A program made the position numbers and the translations under genes. This document shows, piece after piece, positions 58,600 to 64,000 of a stretch of 64,000 nt of DNA. Within the stretch, counting starts at the first letter, position 1; every line of letters starts with the position of its first letter. The notes below the pieces were generated by a model that had not been told where the DNA came from, did not search any database, and saw only the letters and a list, made by a program, of their open reading frames with translations. The DNA comes from Lithospermum erythrorhizon. Taxonomy: Eukaryota; Streptophyta; Magnoliopsida; Boraginales; Boraginaceae. The stretch covers positions 1 through 64,000 of the forward strand of contig JADFUC010002097.1 of the NCBI GenBank assembly GCA_019722365.1. The letters run 5' to 3'.

Positions 58600-58970
58600 C
58601 TCCCATTATACCACGCATAAACATATCCACAGTTCTAATCTCCTACAATCTTCTCAAGCTTTAGAACCCCATTCTCCAATACTGAATGTATAAAATGGTA
58701 CCTCAGTCCTATATGCTTGGTCCTAGCATGAAACACAAGATTTTTCGCCAGATAAATAGCACTCTGAGAATCACGGTACAATGTATTTCTACCATGCTCA
58801 AGATTCAACTCCTTAAGAAAAGTTTGCAACCATATCATCTCGCCTATACTGACATGAGCACACCATTACATACATGTGCAATATCAGGTCTAGTGCACAC
58901 CATTACATACATAAGACTACCTACGGCAGAAGCATAAGGCACGTTATCCATATATGCTAATTCATCCTCA
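58600..58970 (-). pseudogene. copia RNase H and end of RT
   Basis: The frame at 58635-58838 reads MIWLQTFLKELNLEHG, then TLYRDSQSAIYLAKN and FHARTKHIGLRYHFIH, ending LKLEKIVGD. This is a textbook copia RNase H C-terminus ('..Wlk.fl.eLg......v.lycDsqSAI.LakNpvfHaRTKHIdvryHfIRe'), with the catalytic D of YCDSQS retained as YRDSQS. Upstream, in another frame, are VPYASAVGSLMYVM and CTRPDIAHVC. Good motif identity but at least one frameshift. Confidence 0.9.
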
Positions 58971-59850
58971 GTCTCAGGTGATTGTTCCACAGATAATTGA
59001 AAATGAAAGCGGTATAGGAGTACTAACGGTTTGCATCCAACATGTTGAACCGCATGATCACCCCTTCTTCAAGTATTCTTCTTGTGTCGATCTCAAAAGA
59101 ATCCCAATCTGGTTAGTCTCATCCCGTAATTTCGCTTAAGCCGCCTAGGTCGCCGTTGCAAATTCCACTAATAACTCTTTCTTGACATGTTAATCTTCTA
59201 TAAATCGGCTCCGCTATCAACATATCATCACATAAGGAGTAGAATAACATAGTTTTTAACCTCCTGCCGTGTAACAACCGGTGTCGATGCTTGACTTCAA
59301 ACTTGACCTCTTCGCCATTCAAGGTAATATTCCCTTTGTCTTGGAGCTTGCTTGAGCCATACAAGATTCTTCCAAGTTTCTTGACTATCTTCTTTCCGCT
59401 TTAACCTCAAAGCCTTAGAGGTTGCTTCATAAATATTTCTTTACGGATCACCATGTAATCACGGTTTTCACATCCATCTCTTTGAGAATAAAGAGATTAT
59501 CTCTTTGCTACTGATCAGAGCAGTCGATTGTCACTAGTTTCTCTCACAGTGAGAATATTTGATTAGTAGTCAATACATGCTTCTATTAGAATCACCAATA
59601 ACTTAACGGAGCCTTGTACCGTTTACTACCATCCAGTTCTTCCTTGATTCGATAGATCCATTTATTCTGCAATATTCTCTTATGGCCACTTGGTTATTTA
59701 ACCAACTCCTACGTCATATTAGACCTCAAAACTCCATCTCTCGTTTCATCGCTAACTCCTGTAATTGAATCACCACATTGTCTTGCTCATCATAACTAAT
59801 AGGCTGCTTTCGAGTTAATAAAAAAAAAGTTAGTAGAGGAGAATACCTGA
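58971..59850 (-). pseudogene. copia reverse transcriptase remnant
   Basis: From N- to C-terminus on the minus strand: NKWIYRIKEELDGSKRYKA (the 'kWvfkiK...dG.v.rYKARLVakG' motif, about 59600-59680), KEMDVKTV, then CDDMLIA (degenerate YVDDMLIA, about 59190-59230). It continues with a shifted QERVISGICNGDLGG ('l..eFeMkDLGa') and a QIGILLRSTQEEYLKKG-like block ('klwlsQ..YiekvL'). The YV of the catalytic box is lost. Stops lie between most blocks. Confidence 0.8.
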
Positions 59851-60099
59851 GTTGGTTTGCTACTCTTTCGGTTCTTTTTTGGGACTGGTGTTTACCGCCT
59901 CTTGATTAGCATCGAAGTGTTTTCCTCGTACAGTTGTCTCCTCTTCATCGATGCCGACCTCCTCGGTGGCATGTCGTAAGGATCTTCAAGTTTACTTTAC
60001 GGATCGGGCATGATACAAGATATGCTAGTTGGGCGAAACGAGTTACGCTTATTCTCACAGCGTCTGCTTTCCTCGAGGTGCATTTGTGACTTCTTCTTC

Positions 60100-60330
60100 C
60101 GCCTAGCTGCTCCTCGACACTCTTTTCGTATCTTTGTATAACGCACCATTAAAGACCACATCGCTTGCGCATATGATCATTCGATTCTTCAAGTCATAGA
60201 CAATATCTAAATACACGCATCGCCATAACCAATAAAATATCAAATATTAGATTTTGCATCAAGTTTAATTCTAACATTTGTGTCTACATGAACATAAAAG
60301 CTAAAAAGCAAATAAACTAAGGAAGATAAA
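60100..60330 (-). pseudogene. copia integrase C-terminal linker
   Basis: Shifted minus-strand readings resemble the '..skLDaKs..ciFiGYgd.e.gYrlyDP..kkvv.SRDVvF.E' segment that closes copia integrase, as IKLDAKSNI, then a FIGYGDACI-like frame and MWSLMVRY. It is followed toward lower coordinates by the acidic/serine linker and RT, as expected. Confidence 0.6.
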
Positions 60331-60436
60331 TTTACCTTCTTAGAACTCCACATTTCTTCCACCGCCAGGTTTGTCTACATATGTCACTCCGCTTGGGTTC
60401 TTCGCCATTGAATCTCGATTTCGATCAAGAACTGGC
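60331..60436 (-). pseudogene. copia gag start fused to deletion junction
   Basis: Directly after the PBS the minus strand has an ATG opening MAKNPSGVTYVDKPGGG and a stop shortly after. The rest of gag, protease and the integrase core is missing before the integrase linker begins, so an internal deletion of more than 2 kb is inferred. Confidence 0.45.
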
Positions 60437-60448
60437 CACGATACCAAT
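60437..60448 (-). other. Primer-binding site of the minus-strand copia
   Basis: On the minus strand ATTGGTATCGTGGCC follows the LTR end AATCACAACA. It matches the Met-tRNA PBS TTGGTATCAGAGCC at its first eight bases and is degraded afterwards. Confidence 0.65.
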
Positions 60449-61034
60449 TGTTGTGATTTAGGTATGAATTTCAATAACCAAGTCGCAAACAATGATAATG
60501 ACATAGTAAATGGAAAATGAAAGCAAACCTGAAGATTTTATACGGGTTCCCTCGATGTGAAAGTACGTCACGCATTTGGCTGTTGCGGAATCCACTAAAA
60601 TAACCGGAAGATTGTTCTGATAGCACTATCCAGGTTAAACCAGCACCGATTGAGCGTCTTTTATGTATGATATTGCTTAGTCATAAGTTTCACCCAATAT
60701 TATTGATGGTGATTCAATAATATTCTCTCAAGAAATTATTTAGTATGATTATTTTGTGATACAAAACTAATAAAGAGCACTCATATATGTATAGGAAAAG
60801 ATCTAACCTAACTAGGTTAATGCCGGACCTCAAACGAATCCGAAAACGCCAAAAATCAGCTCACTCACGCTCCGGAACAGCCCCACAACGGCCCCCAACA
60901 CGCGCATCCGTTCGAGGCGTTTGAAGTCACCCCTCCATAGATTTTTCGTTTTAACTCCTTGCGGCCCATAAGCGGCTTCATTTTGTAGTCGTTGCATGGC
61001 CGTTATTGATAAAAATAAGCATCCAATCTCAACA
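60449..61034 (-). repeat. copia 5' LTR, minus strand
   Basis: It runs on the minus strand from TGTTGAGATTGGATGC (61034) to ...AATCACAACA (60449), 586 bp, with the TGTTG...CAACA ends usual for this group. Confidence 0.7.
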
Positions 61035-61324
61035 ATGGTCCAGTAGAGATTGTTCTATTAAGATTCTTAAGAACCTATTTTTCAATTTTTAAATTCTTAT
61101 AAGGTTTGTTTAGTTATTTTTTAAGTTCTTAGGGCCAAGCGCATAATTCTTATATTATTGTATTATAAAGTTTAGTATTTGTGAATGGAGTTAACTGTAT
61201 ACTCGATTGATATATTCGGTGTGATATCTAGTATCTTAAATACTCGGTGACATTTTTTGAGTGTAGGTATCACGTATTCTTAAAAAAGAACAAATTATGT
61301 TAAGATTTTTAATAGGATCGTAAC
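61033..61324 (-). mobile_element. MITE-like element, copy B (inverted)
   Basis: Its reverse complement aligns with 46411-46751: GTTACGATCCTATTAAAAATC, TTTTTTAAGAATACGTGATAC, AAACTTTATAATACAATAA, AAACCTTATAAGAATTTAA and TTCTTAAGAATCTTAATAG at the far end. It is 292 bp, shorter than copy A by internal indels. Its left end abuts the copia LTR border at 61034. Confidence 0.75.
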
Positions 61325-61639
61325 GGACGCATGTATATATTTGCCTTGGCTACGAGAATCATGGTAATTGTAAGAGAAAAAAGAAGTAAAAGTATATTTC
61401 TTTAAATGATTTGAATCGGATAAAATTTATCCAGGGTTCAATATTTGACATGAGGTGTTAATTTGTTTCATCCCTGATGTATACATGATTTAAGGTCAAA
61501 CGCTAAAAAGTAAGGTTCGTCATATTAAATATTTCGATTCAATTTGTCCAAAAATATAGACTATAACTACTATAGATTCAATTTTGGCATTATTTGAATA
61601 GGAAAATGTTATTGTTGCACATTATTAATGTGTTCATAC
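61325..61639. other. Spacer without recognised genes
   Basis: AT-rich DNA in which no gene or repeat was recognised. Confidence 0.5.
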
Positions 61640-62400
61640 ATTATGCCGCCCCGGGCCAGCGCCACGCAATTCGGTGCGTTATTAGACTGATGGGCCAGGC
61701 TCTACAATCAGCCTTGGTCTTTCAAGCGCGTTTTGTCCTCCTTCGCGTCTTAGAAACGATAGGTCGCCCGTCTAGAATTAGCCAGGTCAGAAAACGCAGC
61801 AACAATGAAGTTCTTATAGGATGAGCTTCCGAAGAAGATGCATCTTGATGGTATGAGTAGTACCAATCAAATCTTATCAAACATATACACGCCCTACGCA
61901 CACATACACATTTTTGCTTGGATACAGCCTCCTAAGCCCAAATACTCGCGTCCTCGTTGAGCCCGCAACCACATCGAGGACCGTACCATGCGTAGCGAGA
62001 TTCTAGAATTGGCTTTCATGCAGGCGTCAGAGGTGTCTATACTTTGCGCCACATAAGCGGCACTTGATCACGGTTAGAGAGCGGCTTGCTACGTCTGAAT
62101 TTAGCATGGCTGCCGGGTCGGTGCGTTATTAAAACTGATGAATTTGGCCTCCACCAAACCCGACACAGATTAACTTTCGGTAGCGTTTTGTCACTTATTT
62201 CGCGTGCTTTCATTTGAGAAAGCTTCGTTGGGTCATCTAGAGCTAAATTCGAAACACGGTAACAATGGAGTTAACATAGGATGAGCTTCGAAAAAAAGAA
62301 GATGCATCTTGATGGTATGAGTAGTACGATCGTCTTATCAAACATATCACACTTTGCTTGCTTTACATACACACATTTTGCGGTCGGGTATTAAACTGAA
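61640..62400. repeat. Direct duplication with about 450-460 bp offset
   Basis: Copy 1 (about 61670-61920) and copy 2 (about 62118-62395) share GGTGCGTTATTA, GCGTTTTGTC, then AACAATG(A/G)AGTT..TATAGGATGAGCTTC. They also share AAGATGCATCTTGATGGTAT, GAGTAGTAC and ACACATTTTGC. The 62000-62100 part in between is unique. A 76-codon frame in copy 1 is not conserved in copy 2, so it is not supported as a gene. The source of this sequence is unknown. Confidence 0.75.
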
Positions 62401-62939
62401 GATCGGTATGAGGAGGTGGTATGCTCAAACCGGTACAACTTCTGTTCAGCATGTGGATGGGGATCGGCCAGTGGGAGTTGTTGATAGCTACTGAGAGAAG
62501 AGCCTCAGAGACCGGGGGTGATGTGACGCCCAGGCGTGGAGTTTACGAAGGATATAGTGAGCATCTGGCCAGGTATGGGGATAGAAGAGTTGTGGGTGAC
62601 TTCGCCCGCATCACGATTTCATGAGGGCCGAGGATTGGTGGTATCATACGGAGGAATTCTTTGAGGATAGGGTGAGATACTGTGGTTGTGCTTGATTTGA
62701 GGAAATTGTTGAGGAGAACTTACGCTTGAGGGGTGCATATGGTGACAAGGAGGCCCGACACGTCGAGCCGAAGTGGTAGATACGTGAGAGCTACGAGAAG
62801 GAATTTGAGTGGTGTGCCGTCTTCTTTCGAATGTACTAGGCGAGGAGAGAAGGATAGAGGCCTTCTTGGATGAAATTTGAGGGTGGAGATTCGTACACGT
62901 GACTGACATCTTTCAGTTTCCATAAGGTGAGAATCATTT

Positions 62940-63420
62940 AAAATAGAGCTTATGTCTTGAGTTCAGTGGGAGGCTGGGATGAGAGTCCGTGATCGAATTT
63001 GCTTATAATAACAGTTATCACGCCAGTATTGAGATGGCACCATTTGAGGCATTGTATGGGCGAAAATGTAGAACTCCAGTGAGTTGGGGTGAAGTGGGTG
63101 AGAGGAAGATCTATGGGTCTGAATTGGTGGAGAGGTCAGTCGAGAGAATCAAAATGGTTAGACAACACATAAAGCGGCTCCAAGATCCAGCAGGCATGCG
63201 ATGGCGTGGGTGTGGAGTTATCTTTTGGGGTTGGAGATTGGGTCTTCTTGAGGGTATCTCCGTGGAAGGGAGTGATGAGGTTTGGGAAGAGGGAAGGCTG
63301 GGTCCGCTATATTATTGGACCGTATGAGATTTTGGGTGGGGATTGGACTAAGTGGCTTTACCGTCTAAGATTGCCTAGGGAGTTGGAGAGATTCTATTAT
63401 TCCATGTATCTTGCTTGAAA
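62940..63420 (+). pseudogene. gypsy integrase C-terminus
   Basis: The frame from 62989 reads MIEFAYNNSYHASIEMAPFE, ALYGRKCRTPVSWGEVGE and then ...VERIKMVRQHIKRLQ. This is the highly conserved end of the chromovirus integrase core ('liEFaYNnSyHaSIgMaPFEaLYGRrCRsPl.W.e.GE'). A +1 shift near 63205 continues as GDWVFLRVSPWKGVMRFGKR and IIGPYEIL, the GPY/F-containing region ('vGd.VfLkvSP.kGv.rFgkkGkL.pRyIGPfeIl'). The segment is better preserved than most in the window but carries the shift and a stop at 63418. Confidence 0.9.
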
Positions 63421-63686
63421 ATATATTCCCAGATGTGTCACATATCTTAGAAAGCATGACAGTGGAACTTAAAGAGATCTTTTCGTATGAAGGCAGCAGG
63501 TGGAAATCTTGGCGAGAAAGGAGAGAAGGCGTTGAGGAACAAAATTTGTTGGAGTTGGTGAGAAGGTCCTATGGAGAAATCATCGGAGGAGGCCACTTGG
63601 GAGCGGGGAGGGCGACATTCGAGGCGTTACCCGACTTTTCGGTTAGTATTAAGTTCGTTATATTCGCGTGTCACTTGTTGTCTTAG
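63411..63686 (+). pseudogene. Chromodomain remnant
   Basis: The 91-codon frame has FPDVSHILE ('.pDpsHvle'), VEEQNLLELVRRSYGE (usual 'lRnk.i..vKvlW..h') and GRATFEALPDFS (usual 'eeaTWE.e.e.r..yP..f'). It lies just after the GPY/F region and ends before the polypurine tract, matching a chromodomain. The aromatic cage cannot be fully confirmed. Confidence 0.65.
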
Positions 63687-63782
63687 CTAACTTTGTTGGT
63701 GTATTGTTTCATTTGGGTTTTGTATGTGGGGTAGAGCTAGCGGGCACGAAATTTCGAGGGCGCAATTTTGTAAGGTGTTAAG

Positions 63783-64000
63783 ATATAAATAACTGACCAG
63801 TTTAATTAATTAAAAATCGAGTAATTGGTAATTGACTAATATAGCTGGCGGGATTCGGGAGCGTAATTTGTTATCAAATAGCGAACTTAAAATTATAGGG
63901 TAAAAATTTAATTGGAAAAAATTTGGTTACAATTTTTCGTGTGGGTTTAAAAAGAATTATGTTAGTTAGGCTAAGCGAGAAGGCCTTTTTATTAGTAGCC
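63783..64000 (+). repeat. Start of the gypsy 3' LTR (cut by window edge)
   Basis: The block AAATTTCGAGGGCGCAATTTTG and the purine-rich GTAAGGTGTTAAGA (63748-63782) match the chromovirus 3' junction. The LTR is taken to begin near 63783 with TATAAATAACTG, a degraded TGTAAATAAC. Confidence 0.6.

Larger units (their letters stand above)
58560..61034 (-). mobile_element. Ty1/copia element, internally deleted, minus strand
   Basis: From 61034 downwards on the minus strand come an LTR (61034-60449), PBS-like site, short gag start, integrase C-terminal linker, RT and RNase H. The RNase H ends at about 58600. The element stops at the end of the plus-strand copia LTR (58559), so its own 3' LTR is missing. 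Gag and the integrase core are also missing. Confidence 0.75.
62401..64000 (+). mobile_element. Ty3/gypsy 3' end, plus strand
   Basis: An integrase C-terminus, chromodomain trace, polypurine-like tract and the first 218 bp of a 3' LTR occur in order and run off the right edge. 62401-62980 is broken sequence in which no earlier pol motif could be named with confidence. Confidence 0.75.

Overview
This is a stretch of plant nuclear DNA, most likely from a eudicot. It is AT-rich and packed with decayed Ty3/gypsy and Ty1/copia LTR retrotransposons, with a CACTA DNA transposon, MITE-like elements and microsatellites. The one clearly intact host gene has introns with GT-AG borders and encodes a plant-specific CASP-like membrane protein. 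I recognised no rRNA, tRNA, CRISPR array or bacterial-type operon. The species cannot be named from the sequence alone.

Layout: 1-7717 is a minus-strand chromodomain-containing Ty3/gypsy element of Tekay type, with both LTRs present (one cut by the window edge) and gag, RT, RNase H, integrase and chromodomain remnants in the expected order. 7718-8201 is the tail of a copia-type LTR. 8406-9430 is the 3' part of a minus-strand LINE (RNase H and zf-RVT). 9600-11900 is a minus-strand copia gag-pol remnant. 12350-17370 is mostly non-coding and holds one unrecognised coding-like fragment (13414-14030, minus).

17481-26716 (+) holds the host gene, a CASP-like protein of the CASPL1C type: three exons, 160 residues, four membrane segments. 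Its second intron is 8,093 bp long. That intron carries a CACTA element (about 18991-23836) with transposase-associated DUF4216 remnants and a possible captured B3-domain fragment, then a 57-59 bp minisatellite, then a 350 bp direct duplication.

27376-35546 is a plus-strand copia element with LTR, PBS-like site, a fairly open gag and a protease remnant, interrupted by a 2.08 kb gypsy solo LTR flanked by a 5-bp target duplication. 35547-39220 is the 5' half of a plus-strand gypsy element (LTR, PBS-like site, gag), abutting an inverted gag-like fragment. About 39700-45960 is an Ale/Retrofit-type copia element, nearly full length but frameshifted throughout.

46887-58559 is another plus-strand copia element bounded by two related LTRs. 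Its interior is largely replaced by nested gypsy LTRs (48170-51695 and 55010-57495), one carrying 28-bp hairpin repeats and the other a 31-bp tandem repeat and a 108-bp AT microsatellite. 58560-61034 is a minus-strand copia element with a large internal deletion. Two inverted copies of one MITE-like family lie at 46411-46751 and 61033-61324. 62401-64000 is the 3' end of a plus-strand gypsy element (integrase, chromodomain, start of the 3' LTR).

Only the CASP-like gene is predicted to make a functional host product. The rest records nested transposon insertion, LTR-LTR recombination (solo LTRs) and decay.
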